From Parapontixanthobacter aurantiacus (lineage in GTDB: Bacteria; Pseudomonadota; Alphaproteobacteria; Sphingomonadales; Sphingomonadaceae), in the NCBI RefSeq assembly GCF_009827635.1, contig NZ_WTYW01000003.1, positions 295,171 through 359,170 of the forward strand: DNA of 64,000 bases, given 5' to 3'. The notes under the pieces are model-generated. The model did not search any database. It was not told where the DNA came from and was given only the letters and a program-made list of their open reading frames with translations. Positions 40,766-49,841 of this stretch are shown piece after piece. The translations under genes were made by a program, and so were the position numbers. Each line of letters starts with the position of its first letter. Position 1 is the stretch's first letter.

Positions 40766-41313
40766 CACGCATCGCCAAATATCGCGTCTATGGCCTCGCT
40801 TTGGCAGCGATTATCTTCATCCTCGACCAGGGGTTGAAGGCCTATGTCACGGGACCGCTCAATCTGCGCGAGGAGCGGGTCATCGAACTGATCCCGTTCT
40901 TCGATCTGCGCTGGACGCAGAATTACGGCGTCTCGCTCGGCATGTTCGAGGCGACCAGCATCGAGATGCGCTGGGCGCTCGTCCTTGTCACCGCCGCGAT
41001 CGCTTGCGTCGTGACGGTCTGGATGCTGCGCGAGAAGCTGCTCGGCGATATCATCGCGCTCGCCATGATCTTGGGCGGCGCGCTCGGCAATATCGTCGAT
41101 CGCTATTCGCTCGGCTACGTCATCGATTATGCCGATCTGCATTTCGGCGAGTTCCGCCCCTTCCTGATCTTCAACCTGGCCGATGCCGCCATTACCATCG
41201 GCGTCGTAATCATCCTTGTGCGCGCCTTCTTCGTCCGTCAGAATGACGACGTTGCGAAGGCGTCCGCGAAAGACGACACGCCGACCCATGCGCCCCGTGG
41301 CGCGGAGAACTGA
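40762..41313 (+). CDS. lspA: Signal peptidase II (lipoprotein)
   Basis: 183 residues from the ATG at 40762, overlapping ileS by four bases. Four membrane helices are seen. The catalytic aspartates are in GNIVDRYSLGYVIDYAD and FNLADAAITIGV, and TQNYGVSLGMF is the third conserved block. It removes signal peptides from diacylglyceryl-modified lipoproteins at the inner membrane. The C-terminus is a short hydrophilic extension. A lipoprotein gene follows directly. Confidence 0.96.
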   Translation: MTRIAKYRVYGLALAAIIFILDQGLKAYVTGPLNLREERVIELIPFFDLRWTQNYGVSLGMFEATSIEMRWALVLVTAAIACVVTVWMLREKLLGDIIALAMILGGALGNIVDRYSLGYVIDYADLHFGEFRPFLIFNLADAAITIGVVIILVRAFFVRQNDDVAKASAKDDTPTHAPRGAEN

Positions 41314-41314
41314 T

Positions 41315-41722
41315 ATGACGAATATGAGCAAATTCGCGCTTGCGGGCGCTCTTTCCCTCGGCCTTGCCGCCTGCGGCAGCACCGGCTTTCTCGAGCGCGA
41401 ACGGCCCGACGAATTCGCCGTGCAGCGTCAGGCGCCGCTCGTCGTGCCGCCGGACTTCAACGTCGTTCCGCCCTCCCAGGGTGCGCCGCGCCCTGCCGAT
41501 TCGGCAGCGGAGCAGACGCTCGAGGCATTGTTCGGCGGAACCGCACCGCGCAGCGGCGTGGAAACCAGCGCGCTCGACCGCGCCGGTGCAGCGGAAGCGG
41601 GCATCCGGTCCTCCGTCGGCGATCCGGAAACCAACACCGTCGCCAAGGGCACGGTGACGCGCGACATCATCGCCGCCCCTTCGGGCAACGGCCAGTTCGC
41701 GCAGGCAGTCATCCCGCAATAG
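41315..41722 (+). CDS. DUF3035-type lipoprotein
   Basis: 135 residues. A signal peptide with lipobox LGLAAC (Cys about 20) is followed by RERPDEFAVQRQAPLVVPPDFN, the signature block of alphaproteobacterial DUF3035 lipoproteins, which have been related to the BamF subunit of the beta-barrel assembly machine. The remainder is Ala/Pro-rich and probably disordered. It starts one base after the lspA stop. The assignment rests on the one conserved block. Confidence 0.75.
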   Translation: MTNMSKFALAGALSLGLAACGSTGFLERERPDEFAVQRQAPLVVPPDFNVVPPSQGAPRPADSAAEQTLEALFGGTAPRSGVETSALDRAGAAEAGIRSSVGDPETNTVAKGTVTRDIIAAPSGNGQFAQAVIPQ

Positions 41723-41777
41723 GGCGCATGGTAAGGACACCGACCCCCCGCGCCGCCGGTGCGCAGGTGGACCGGCG

Positions 41778-42464
41778 GTGAGCCTTGCCTGCGAAACCTG
41801 TCCGGTCCGCGACCGGGCCGCCTGTTCCGTCCTCGACGAGGCCGGGCGCGACGAACTGTCCCGCATCGGCAGGCATCGCACGCTGCGCGCCGGAGAGACA
41901 CTGTTCGCCGCGGGCGAAGCCACCGATGTCTGTGCCACGCTGATCGACGGAGCGCTGAAGGTCACGCGCTTCGATGCGGAGGGGCACGAGACGATCCTTG
42001 CCCTCGTTCATCCGGCGGGCTTCGTGGGCGAGTTGTTCCAGCCGTTCAGCGATTTTGACGTGGTGGCCCTGACTGAGTGCCGCTTGTGCGTCTTTGCCGA
42101 TCGCGACTTCGACGCGGCGATTGCCGCGCATCCGGAACTCGCGCGGGCATTGCTGCGGCGCACGCAGGAGGAACTGCACGCCAGCCGGGCCATGCAATCG
42201 CTGGTGATGGCCGGATCGGGCAAGGCGCGGGTCGCCGCGCTGCTCTGGAAATTTGCCGAGAGCGCCAGCGACTCGCCGTGTCACCCGGCGGCGAGGTTCG
42301 AATTGCCGCTATCGCGGGGCGAGATGGCCGACATGCTCGGCCTCACCATCGAGACCGTCAGCCGCCAGCTGACCGCACTCGAACAGGAAGGCGCGATAAG
42401 GCGCGAGGGCAAACGCGGGATCGAATTGCTCGACCCCGCGCGCCTCTCCCACCTGTTCGACTGA
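41778..42464 (+). CDS. Crp/Fnr-family regulator with FNR-type cysteines
   Basis: 228 residues. The N-terminus reads CETCPVRDRAAC, a Cys-X2-Cys-X7-Cys cluster at residues 5, 8 and 16, with further cysteines in TDVCATL and ECRLCVF. This matches oxygen-sensing FNR/FnrN proteins that bind a [4Fe-4S] cluster. A cyclic-nucleotide-type beta-roll follows, then a dimer helix and a C-terminal helix-turn-helix with EMADMLGLTIETVSRQLTAL. It is expected to activate or repress genes at TTGAT-N4-ATCAA sites when oxygen is low. The GTG start has an AGGTGG site. The convergent neighbour has such a box upstream. Confidence 0.9.
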   Translation: MSLACETCPVRDRAACSVLDEAGRDELSRIGRHRTLRAGETLFAAGEATDVCATLIDGALKVTRFDAEGHETILALVHPAGFVGELFQPFSDFDVVALTECRLCVFADRDFDAAIAAHPELARALLRRTQEELHASRAMQSLVMAGSGKARVAALLWKFAESASDSPCHPAARFELPLSRGEMADMLGLTIETVSRQLTALEQEGAIRREGKRGIELLDPARLSHLFD

Positions 42465-42473
42465 GTTGCCGCC

Positions 42474-42911
42474 TCAGACGGTTGCCGCGATGATGACAAT
42501 AGCGATGGCCCAGCCGAGGATGAGGACGGGCAGGACCAGCATCTGGACCGCCGCATCGAGACCTTCGCAGCGCCCGGTATGGGTCGCGATGCCGCGGCGC
42601 ATCAGCTGCTCGACGGTCATGGCCTTCTGGCCGCTATCGGGGGCGAGGCGGGTCCAGATGGCCGGAACGGCGAACCCCGCGATGATGAAGAAAGCGAAGA
42701 TCGCCATCGGGATGACGAGACCGGGACTTTGCAGGCCGATGCCGAGCACGCCGATGAAGCCGAGAAACGCTGCCACCATCGCACCGTAGAGTGCGCGCGG
42801 CATTTCGAAACTACGATCGACCTCCGGCAGGGCTGGCTGCGGCGCGACCTCGATCGCGGGCAGGATCTTCGCATGCTGGGCAATGCGTTCGCGGACGAGA
42901 TATCTGGACAT
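42474..42911 (-). CDS. Three-helix membrane protein, probable FNR target
   Basis: 145 residues, function not recognised. It has an N-terminal soluble stretch (RERIAQHAKILPAIEVAPQP), two helices at about 43-85, a loop of about 35 residues (MTVEQLMRRGIATHTGRCEG) and a third helix at the C-terminus. The start has an AAGGAG site eight bases ahead. A perfect FNR box is centred 63 bases upstream of the start codon, where FNR normally activates. It converges on the FNR-type gene with a nine-base gap. Confidence 0.75.
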   Translation of the reverse strand: MSRYLVRERIAQHAKILPAIEVAPQPALPEVDRSFEMPRALYGAMVAAFLGFIGVLGIGLQSPGLVIPMAIFAFFIIAGFAVPAIWTRLAPDSGQKAMTVEQLMRRGIATHTGRCEGLDAAVQMLVLPVLILGWAIAIVIIAATV

Positions 42912-42967
42912 GGCCTGTGCTCCTTCGTTTGCAGGAGCATCGTTAGGCCCTTCGCGAACCCGGCTCT

Positions 42968-42981
42968 TTGATCTCGATCAA
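42968..42981. promoter_or_regulatory. Perfect FNR box
   Basis: TTGATCTCGATCAA matches TTGAT-N4-ATCAA at every fixed base. It lies between the membrane-protein start (42911) and the hemolysin-family gene end (43111), so the only gene it can serve nearby is the membrane protein. An FNR-type regulator is encoded 0.5 kb away. Confidence 0.75.
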
Positions 42982-43110
42982 ATCCCCTGACGGGGCGCTG
43001 ATTTTTATTGATTGATGTTGCGTCCTGTCTGGCGGTCCGGCGCTCAGTCGAGTTCGCAATCCATCACTTCGAGCGAGCGCGAATTGCCTTGTGCGACACT
43101 TTGTGCAGCG

Positions 43111-44418
43111 TCAGTCCTCCGAAGCGTCGACCGGGCTCACCAGTAGCTTGTCGATCCGGCGACCGTCCATGTCCACCACCTCGAAGCGCCAGCCATGCTG
43201 CTCGAACGATTCGCCTTCCTGCGGCAGTTTCTTGAGGACGGCGAGGACGAAGCCCGCCGCGGTCGCGAATTCGCGGTCCTCGCCATATTCGATGTCGAGC
43301 CGGTTCGCGAGCGTATCGGCCGGAAGACCGCCCGAAACGAGAAGGGAGCCGTCGGCCCGCTCGACGATCGTCGGCACTTCGCCGTCGTCGCTGTCGCTCG
43401 CGAAACTGCCGACCATCGCGGTCAGCAGGTCTGCAGGCGTGATGATCCCGTCGAGATGGCCGTATTCGTCATGCACCATCGCTATCGCCACTTCGCCCTG
43501 CTGAAGGACGCGCAGGGCATCGACGGCATCGAGCTGGTCCGGGACGATCTCGGCTCGCTTCATCATCTGGGCAACGGGCGCATCGTTTCCCTTCACCCAC
43601 TCGGCGAGCATGTCGCGGACCTTGACGACTCCCACCACCTTGTCCGCCGTGCCGTCGCCCACCGGCAGGAGCGAGTGGGAGGAGGAGAAGATCGTCTCGC
43701 GGATTGTCTCGGGGTCGGCGCTCAGATCGAGCCAGTCGAGTTCGGTGCGCGGCGTCATGAGTTCGCGCACGGGCCGTTCGGCGAGGCGCACGACGCCAGC
43801 GAGCATCTGGTGCTGCTCGGTCTCGATGACGCCCGAGCGGGTGGCGTCAGCGAAGATCATGTGCAGTTCTTCCGCCGTGACACTGGCCTGCCCGCTCGGC
43901 CTGACGCCGAGCAGGCGGATGAGGACGCCGGAGGATTTGTCGAGCAACCAGACGACCGGCGCGGCGATCTTTGCGAGCAGGGCCATGGGCGCCGCCATGA
44001 AGATGGCAATCGGCCCGGCGAGCCGCAGGGCAAGCTGCTTCGGCACGAGTTCGCCCACCACCACGCTGAAATAGGTGGTCAGGCTGATTACGACCACGAA
44101 GGCTACCTCACGCGAGATGTCCGCCGGAATTCCGATCGCAGCGAGTCGTTCGCCCACCGGACCTTCGAGGCTGGCCCCCGAAAAAGCTCCGGTGAGGATC
44201 GCGATAAGCGTAATCCCGATCTGCACGGTGGAGAGAAATTTGCCCGGATCCGCCGCAAGGTCGAGCGCGGTTTGCGCGCCCGCACGCCCCTTCTTGGCAG
44301 CCGAACGCAGCCGCGAGGTGCGGGCCGAAACGATCGCCAGCTCTGACATGGCGAAGACGCCGTTGAGCAAGATCAGCCCGGCGATGATGAACAGGTCTGT
44401 CCAGGGAAACGGGGTCAC
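43111..44418 (-). CDS. CNNM/CorC-type (hemolysin C family) transporter-like protein
   Basis: 435 residues. An N-terminal DUF21 membrane domain of about four helices (about 8-170) is followed by two CBS motifs (about 215-330; RELMTPRTELDWLDL and VAIAMVHDEYGHLDGIITP) and a C-terminal CorC/HlyC domain. Homologues handle magnesium or cobalt or support membrane stability. The GTG start at 44418 is used because no ATG lies nearby; its ribosome site is weak. Divergent from the OmpA lipoprotein gene. Confidence 0.87.
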   Translation of the reverse strand: MTPFPWTDLFIIAGLILLNGVFAMSELAIVSARTSRLRSAAKKGRAGAQTALDLAADPGKFLSTVQIGITLIAILTGAFSGASLEGPVGERLAAIGIPADISREVAFVVVISLTTYFSVVVGELVPKQLALRLAGPIAIFMAAPMALLAKIAAPVVWLLDKSSGVLIRLLGVRPSGQASVTAEELHMIFADATRSGVIETEQHQMLAGVVRLAERPVRELMTPRTELDWLDLSADPETIRETIFSSSHSLLPVGDGTADKVVGVVKVRDMLAEWVKGNDAPVAQMMKRAEIVPDQLDAVDALRVLQQGEVAIAMVHDEYGHLDGIITPADLLTAMVGSFASDSDDGEVPTIVERADGSLLVSGGLPADTLANRLDIEYGEDREFATAAGFVLAVLKKLPQEGESFEQHGWRFEVVDMDGRRIDKLLVSPVDASED

Positions 44419-44641
44419 GATTGGGTCTCGCTAGCAGAAATCGCACTCGATGCCAGCCGCATCGACGGGCGCGCACGCCTTTTCTCGTTCGTGCGGAACG
44501 GCTTCGTGCGAGCAGTGTTGTGTGCATCAAGGCGCTGGTCGGCGCGTCCCAACCGGTTCGATCCCGCCAAGGCACCAGAATGACGGTATGAAACCGTCCG
44601 GGCCGGTGGCGGGAAAGCGCCTTGTTCGAGGAGGAAAGTTA

Positions 44642-45337
44642 ATGAAGACATCGAAAGTTCTCGTGGCCGCACTCTCCAGCATTTCTCTGCTGGGACTGTC
44701 GGCCTGCGTCACCGACCCCAACACCGGCGAGCGCAAGATTTCCCGCACCGGCATCGGAGCGGTTCTGGGCGGCACGGCCGGCTATCTGCTGGGCGACGTC
44801 ATCGGCGGCTCGACCGCGCGCATCATCGGCGCGGGCATCGGCGGCAGCGCGGGCGCGGTCATCGGCAAGCAGTTCGACGACCAGATCCGCGAACTCGACG
44901 AAGCGACGCAAGGAACGGGCGTCGAGGTCGAGGAAATCGGCGATCAGGAGGCGATCCTGCTGAAACTGCCCGACGGCGTCACCTTCGCGGTGAATTCGGC
45001 GACGATCAGCCCGTCCTTCCGCACTACGCTCGATTCGGTCGCGCAGACGCTGAAGAACTATCCCAACAGCCTGATCGACGTGTACGGCTTTACCGACAGC
45101 ACCGGCTCCGAAGCCTATAATCTCGAATTGTCGCAGCGCCGGGCGCAGGCCGTGGCCGACTATCTCGCGATGCAGGGCGTCGCCCGCTCGCGCATGGCGA
45201 CGCAGGGCTATGGCGAGAACCCGGAATATTTCCGCGCCAGCAACGACACGCCGGAAGGGCGTGCGCTGAACCGCCGCGTGGAAATCAAGATCACGCCGAT
45301 CAGTCAGGAAGATGTGGCCGCCGCGAGAGCGCAATAA
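44642..45337 (+). CDS. OmpA-family lipoprotein with glycine-zipper segment
   Basis: 231 residues from the ATG at 44642, which has a GGAGGAAAG site. Lipobox LGLSAC (Cys about 22), then a glycine-zipper stretch (AVLGGTAGYLLGDVIGG, repeated in IIGAGIGGSAGAVIG), then a C-terminal OmpA domain with VYGFTDSTGSEAYNLELSQRR. The zipper may insert in the membrane and the OmpA domain binds peptidoglycan. It resembles the YiaD group. A strong terminator follows. Confidence 0.9.
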   Translation: MKTSKVLVAALSSISLLGLSACVTDPNTGERKISRTGIGAVLGGTAGYLLGDVIGGSTARIIGAGIGGSAGAVIGKQFDDQIRELDEATQGTGVEVEEIGDQEAILLKLPDGVTFAVNSATISPSFRTTLDSVAQTLKNYPNSLIDVYGFTDSTGSEAYNLELSQRRAQAVADYLAMQGVARSRMATQGYGENPEYFRASNDTPEGRALNRRVEIKITPISQEDVAAARAQ

Positions 45338-45436
45338 AAAAGAAGCCGCAGTAAGGCTGCGACCTCTTAAGGTCGTGGCAGGGTTGCAAAACCGTGAGGG
45401 GGCGTTCCTTTAACCGGGAGCGCCCCCTTCTTTATT
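45338..45436 (+). ncRNA. Candidate structured RNA ending in terminator
   Basis: The region after the OmpA stop has three small hairpins in series: CGCAG/CTGCG, GACCT/AGGTC, and GGTT-GCAA-AACC, the last closed by a GNRA-type loop. A rho-independent terminator follows directly. This density suggests a small RNA made from the 3' end of the OmpA message, but it could simply be a structured tail. Confidence 0.35.
45397..45436 (+). terminator. Rho-independent terminator
   Basis: AGGGGGCGTTCC pairs with GGAGCGCCCCCT (12 base pairs, one G-T) around an 8-base loop, followed by TTCTTTATT. It ends the OmpA lipoprotein transcript before the convergent phosphatase gene. Confidence 0.85.
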
Positions 45437-45468
45437 GCCGAAGCCAGTTTTGGGCGCTTGGCTGGCGC

Positions 45469-46254
45469 TTACTTCCGTCGCGCATATTCAGCCGCCCGCT
45501 CCGCGACATGCGCCACCGCATCGCCGTGAATGGCGGGCGCGCTTACCAGCAGGCCGAAGGAGCGCGGGTCGCGCTGGTTGTAGGCGAGCGGCTGTCCGAA
45601 GGCGTCGCTGACCGCCGCCCCCGCTTCCCGCGCGATAAGCGTCGCCGCGGCAACGTCCCACTCGAATCCCCAGCGCAGAGTCGGCACGATGTCCGCCTCG
45701 CCCGCCGCCACCATCGCGATGCGCAGCGCGATCGAGTTGGGCTTGGCGACCGGCGACAGGATGCGGTCGATCTTCGGAAGGCCGTCGGACGGTATCCTCG
45801 CACCCGCAAAGGACGTGGCGTTCGATGCGGCAAGCCGCTCCTTGTTACGGAAGGCCCCGCGGCCCGCTTCGGCCTGCCAGAATTCGTCCCTCGCAGGAGC
45901 TGCCAGATAGCCGAGCAGCGGGCGGCGTTCGCTGATCAGCGCGACCGACACCGCCCAGCCGGTGCGTCCGCGAATGAAATCGCGCGTGCCGTCGATCGGA
46001 TCGACCACCCAGACGAGCCCGCGCGTCAGCCGGGCGGCATCGTCCGCCGTTTCCTCCGACAACCAGCCGGCACTCGGCAACAAAGCCGACAATTCGCGCT
46101 TCAGGAAGCGGTCCACCGCCAGGTCGGCGGCGCAGACGGGATTGCCCGGCCCCTTCTCCCATATCTCGACGTCATGGCCCGCCCCCGGCCACTGGTCGTG
46201 GGCGATGCGCGCCGCTTCGGCGACGATCTGTTCGAGGCGGGGACGGTCGATCAT
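45469..46254 (-). CDS. Inositol-monophosphatase-family phosphatase
   Basis: 261 residues, Li+-sensitive phosphatase superfamily. Metal motifs are WLSEETADD (about 69-77), [10 protein letters not shown] (about 85-94) and the C-terminal [12 protein letters not shown]. It could be a second PAP phosphatase, histidinol-phosphatase or inositol phosphatase; a separate cysQ exists at 14 kb, so a different substrate is likely. It stands alone and is divergent from sucC. Confidence 0.85.
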   Translation of the reverse strand: MIDRPRLEQIVAEAARIAHDQWPGAGHDVEIWEKGPGNPVCAADLAVDRFLKRELSALLPSAGWLSEETADDAARLTRGLVWVVDPIDGTRDFIRGRTGWAVSVALISERRPLLGYLAAPARDEFWQAEAGRGAFRNKERLAASNATSFAGARIPSDGLPKIDRILSPVAKPNSIALRIAMVAAGEADIVPTLRWGFEWDVAAATLIAREAGAAVSDAFGQPLAYNQRDPRSFGLLVSAPAIHGDAVAHVAERAAEYARRK

Positions 46255-46405
46255 CAGGAAACCCGGTCTATGCGAGAATGAAGATAGGCACTGTGGTGCA
46301 AGCTGCCACTTTTCAAGACCCGCGATACATGCTTATGCGTCGGCCAAACGCCCCCTCGCGCATGGCGACCGCCGTGCCCAATCAGCGACGAAGGACATCA
46401 GCCTC

Positions 46406-47620
46406 ATGAACATCCACGAATATCAGGCCAAGGAACTGCTTGCGAAACACGGCGTCGCCGTCCCGTCAGGCCATGCCGCGATGAGCGTCGAGGAAGCCGT
46501 CGCTGCCGCCAAGAAGCTGCCGGGACCGCTTTATGTGGTGAAGGCGCAGATCCATGCCGGTGGCCGGGGCAAGGGCAAGTTCAAGGAGCTGGACGCGAAT
46601 GCGAAAGGCGGCGTCCGCCTCGCCGAATCGGTCGATGCGGTCGAGGAAGCCGCGAAGGAAATGCTCGGCAATACGCTCGTCACGGTGCAGACCGGCGACG
46701 AGGGCAAGCAGGTCAATCGCCTTTACGTGACCGACGGCGTCGACATCGCTCAGGAATATTATCTCGCGCTGCTCGTCGACCGGGCAAGCGGACAGGTCGC
46801 GATGGTCGCATCGACCGAAGGCGGCATGGATATCGAGGACGTCGCGCACGAAACGCCCGAGCGCATCACGACGATCACCGTCGATCCGGCGCAGGGATTC
46901 ATGCCGCATCATGGCCGCGCGGTGGCTTTCGCGCTGAAACTTTCCGGCGACCTCAACAAGCAGTGCCAGAAGCTGGCGAAAAAGCTCTACGACGCGTTCA
47001 TCGAGATGGATTGCGAGATGCTGGAGATCAATCCGCTGGTCGAGACGAAGCCGGACGGCGACGGCAATGCGGAGCTGCTGGTCCTCGACACGAAGATGAG
47101 CTTCGACGGCAACGCGCTCTATCGCCATCCCGACATCGAGAAGATGCGCGACGAGACCGAGGAAGACCCGGCTGAAGTCGAGGCGAGCGAATACGATCTT
47201 GCCTATATCAAGCTGGACGGGAACATCGGCTGCATGGTCAACGGGGCCGGCCTCGCCATGGCGACGATGGACATCATCAAGCTGAACGGCGCCTTCCCCG
47301 CGAACTTCCTCGACGTCGGCGGCGGCGCGACGAAGGAGAAGGTGACGGCGGCCTTCAAGATCATCCTCAAGGACGATGCGGTCGAAGGCATTCTCGTCAA
47401 CATCTTCGGCGGGATCATGAAGTGCGACATCATCGCCGACGGGATCGTCGCGGCGGCGAAGGAAGTGAACCTGTCGGTTCCGCTGGTCGTCCGCCTCGAG
47501 GGAACAAATGTCGAAAAGGGCAAGGAAATCCTCGAGAATTCCGGCCTTCCCATCGTCAGCGCTGACGACCTCGGCGATGCCGCGAAGAAGATCGTCGCCG
47601 AAGTCAAAGAGGCCGCCTGA
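46406..47620 (+). CDS. sucC: Succinyl-CoA synthetase (ADP-forming) beta subunit
   Basis: 404 residues from [12 protein letters not shown]; longer frame upstream is antisense to the phosphatase. An ATP-grasp domain holds [17 protein letters not shown]. The ligase domain has EINPLVETK and [17 protein letters not shown]. It makes ATP and succinate from succinyl-CoA in the TCA cycle with SucD. No sucD lies in this window; etfBA follow instead, so the alpha subunit must be encoded elsewhere. Confidence 0.96.
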   Translation: MNIHEYQAKELLAKHGVAVPSGHAAMSVEEAVAAAKKLPGPLYVVKAQIHAGGRGKGKFKELDANAKGGVRLAESVDAVEEAAKEMLGNTLVTVQTGDEGKQVNRLYVTDGVDIAQEYYLALLVDRASGQVAMVASTEGGMDIEDVAHETPERITTITVDPAQGFMPHHGRAVAFALKLSGDLNKQCQKLAKKLYDAFIEMDCEMLEINPLVETKPDGDGNAELLVLDTKMSFDGNALYRHPDIEKMRDETEEDPAEVEASEYDLAYIKLDGNIGCMVNGAGLAMATMDIIKLNGAFPANFLDVGGGATKEKVTAAFKIILKDDAVEGILVNIFGGIMKCDIIADGIVAAAKEVNLSVPLVVRLEGTNVEKGKEILENSGLPIVSADDLGDAAKKIVAEVKEAA

Positions 47621-47715
47621 CGGGCCGAGCCCCTGCGCGCCCCGCCGGCGCGAATGCCAGCGCGGATATTGTGTGCCGGTCGTGCGTTCAGCAGATGAAC
47701 GCCGCCGGGGCGCGA

Positions 47716-47732
47716 CTTGACGTTTACGTAAG
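47716..47732. promoter_or_regulatory. Candidate LiuR-like operator upstream of etfB
   Basis: CTTGACGTTTACGTAAG contains two ACGT units two bases apart with roughly symmetric flanks, 46 bases before the etfB start. The layout resembles MerR-family LiuR sites that control acyl-CoA and ETF genes in proteobacteria. Identity of the regulator is inference. Confidence 0.4.
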
Positions 47733-47778
47733 CGCAAGCTAGGCGGAGGGCAGAAATTCTTTGGAAGAAAGGCATTCC

Positions 47779-48525
47779 ATGAAAATCCTCGTACCCGTCA
47801 AACGGGTTATCGACTACAATGTGAAGCCGCGCGTCAAGGCCGATGGGTCGGGCGTCGATCTCGCCAACGTCAAGATGAGCATGAACCCCTTCGACGAGAT
47901 CGCCGTCGAAGAAGCGATCCGGTTGAAGGAAGCGGGCAAGGCGGAAGAGATCGTCGCGATCTCGGTCGGCCCGGCCAAGGCGCAGGAAACCTTGCGCACC
48001 GCGCTTGCCATGGGCGCAGACCGCGCCATCCTCGTCGAAACCGACGATGAAGTCGAACCGCTCGCCGTCGCCAAAATCCTGAAAGCCATCGCGGAAGAAG
48101 AACAGCCGGGCCTCGTAATGCTCGGCAAGCAGGCGATCGACGACGATTCCAACCAGACCGGACAGATGCTGGCCGCGCTCATGCAGCGTCCGCAAGGCAC
48201 CTTTGCGAACACGGTCGAAATCGACGGCGACAGCGTGATCGTGAAGCGCGAGATCGACGGCGGCCTCGAAACGGTGAAGCTGACGATGCCCGCCATCGTT
48301 ACGACCGACCTGCGCCTCAACGAACCGCGCTATGCTTCGCTGCCGAACATCATGAAGGCGAAGAAGAAGTCGCTCGATGTGAAGACGCCGGCCGATTACG
48401 GTGTCGATACAGCGAAACGCCTCACCACCACCAACGTCGCGGAACCGCCTGTTCGCCAGGCCGGCGAAAAGGTCGAGGACGTCGACGCGCTGGTCATGAA
48501 GATGAAGGCCTTGGGTATCGCCTGA
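47779..48525 (+). CDS. etfB: Electron transfer flavoprotein beta subunit
   Basis: 248 residues from [19 protein letters not shown]. It binds AMP and helps carry electrons from acyl-CoA dehydrogenases to the quinone pool with EtfA. Family features are [35 protein letters not shown] and [20 protein letters not shown]. etfA lies 80 bases downstream. Likely served by the acyl-CoA dehydrogenase at 32-33 kb among others. Confidence 0.97.
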   Translation: MKILVPVKRVIDYNVKPRVKADGSGVDLANVKMSMNPFDEIAVEEAIRLKEAGKAEEIVAISVGPAKAQETLRTALAMGADRAILVETDDEVEPLAVAKILKAIAEEEQPGLVMLGKQAIDDDSNQTGQMLAALMQRPQGTFANTVEIDGDSVIVKREIDGGLETVKLTMPAIVTTDLRLNEPRYASLPNIMKAKKKSLDVKTPADYGVDTAKRLTTTNVAEPPVRQAGEKVEDVDALVMKMKALGIA

Positions 48526-48605
48526 CCGCCGCCTTTGCGGGTCCGTGCTTCCCCCCCCAGCATGGACCCCGTCCCGGACGGACAAGATTGTAAGGAACGC
48601 CAGAA

Positions 48606-49538
48606 ATGAAGACTCTCGTACTCGTCGAACACGACAACCAGTCCATGAAGGACGCAACGCTGAGCGTCGTCACAGCGGCGAGCAAGCTCGGCGAAGTTCA
48701 CCTCCTCGTTGCGGGTTCGTCCTGCGACGCGGTGGCTCAGGAAGCCGCCAAGGTCGCTGGCGTGGGCAAGGTCCATGTCGCCGACGACCCCGCATACGAA
48801 CACGGCCTCGCCGAAAACGTCGCGCCGCTGATCGCAGGTCTCATGGACCACCATGACGCCTTCCTCGCGCCAGCCACCACGACCGGCAAGAACATCGCGC
48901 CGCGCGTCGCCGCGATGCTCGACGTGATGCAGATTTCGGACATTCTCTCGGTCGAGGGCGAGAAGACGTTCACGCGTCCGATCTATGCCGGAAACGCCAT
49001 CGCGACCGTCGAATCCTCCGACGATAAGCTCGTCATCACCGTCCGCGGAACGGCCTTCGACAAGGCCGAGGCCGAGGGAGGCTCTGCCGAAATCGAAGCG
49101 ATCGGCGGACCGGGCGATGCGGGCGTGTCGTCCTTCGTCAGTGCCGATCTTGCCGAGGGCGGCGATCGTCCCGAGCTGACCAGCGCCAACATCATCGTAT
49201 CGGGCGGACGTGCGCTGAAGGATGGCGAGACGTTCGAGAAGATCATCACGCCGCTCGCCGACAAGCTGGGTGCCGGAATCGGTGCCAGCCGCGCGGCGGT
49301 GGATGCGGGCTACGTTCCCAACGACTATCAGGTCGGGCAGACCGGAAAGATCGTCGCACCGGAAGTCTATATCGCGATCGGTATTTCGGGCGCGATCCAG
49401 CACCTTGCCGGGATGAAGGATTCCAAGACCATCATCGCCATCAACAAGGATGAGGATGCGCCGATCTTCCAGGTGGCGGACATCGGCCTCGTCGCCGACC
49501 TGTACAAGGCGGTGCCGGAGCTGACCGAGAAGCTCTGA
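48606..49538 (+). CDS. etfA: Electron transfer flavoprotein alpha subunit
   Basis: 310 residues. It carries the FAD; the C-terminal binding region reads [40 protein letters not shown] and [16 protein letters not shown]. It forms the ETF dimer with EtfB. A hairpin terminator follows within 12 bases of the stop, and this hairpin begins the 296-base repeat shared with the next genes. Confidence 0.97.
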   Translation: MKTLVLVEHDNQSMKDATLSVVTAASKLGEVHLLVAGSSCDAVAQEAAKVAGVGKVHVADDPAYEHGLAENVAPLIAGLMDHHDAFLAPATTTGKNIAPRVAAMLDVMQISDILSVEGEKTFTRPIYAGNAIATVESSDDKLVITVRGTAFDKAEAEGGSAEIEAIGGPGDAGVSSFVSADLAEGGDRPELTSANIIVSGGRALKDGETFEKIITPLADKLGAGIGASRAAVDAGYVPNDYQVGQTGKIVAPEVYIAIGISGAIQHLAGMKDSKTIIAINKDEDAPIFQVADIGLVADLYKAVPELTEKL

Positions 49539-49545
49539 CGCGATT

Positions 49546-49841
49546 CGGTCCGGTTTCGGCACAGCACCGAACCGGCTCTACCGACCGGCAACTTGCACGG
49601 CCTCTCTTTCGCACCTAGCATGGTGTGATTGGGGGGCCGTCTTCGCTTGCGCGACACTCTATTCGTTCAGCGTGTCGCATGGGACGCAGCGGGAATTGCG
49701 CGGCCTTCAGAAGGGGGAGCGCCATGAAATTCGCCGTATCGCTGTTAGCGCCGATTGCCTTGTGCCTGCCGGGCGCTGCTCTCGCAAACGACGAAGAGCC
49801 GCTGGTATTTGAACCCACGTCGCAATGGAACGTCGATTACG
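49546..49841 (+). repeat. Direct repeat copy 1 (296 bp, identical to 50686-50981)
   Basis: Every base is the same as in copy 2, 1140 bases away. It covers a terminator-like hairpin, the promoter and leader, the ribosome site, the signal peptide and about 18 mature residues of the first TonB-C-like protein. Identity stops sharply at 49841. A few similar bases lie before it (49531-49545). Confidence 0.98.
49550..49575 (+). terminator. Terminator-like hairpin after etfA
   Basis: CCGGTTTCGG pairs with CCGAACCGG (one bulged T) around CACAGCA. The following CTCTACC tail is only weakly U-rich. The same hairpin recurs at 50690-50715 after the first TonB-C-like gene. Confidence 0.5.

Noticed and set aside
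43008..43110. Possible small gene between the FNR box and the CBS/CorC gene
   Set aside because: No frame with a ribosome site and plausible protein composition; treated as spacer.
45962..46405. Longer N-terminus for sucC
   Set aside because: The extension is antisense to the phosphatase gene; [12 protein letters not shown] is the canonical start.
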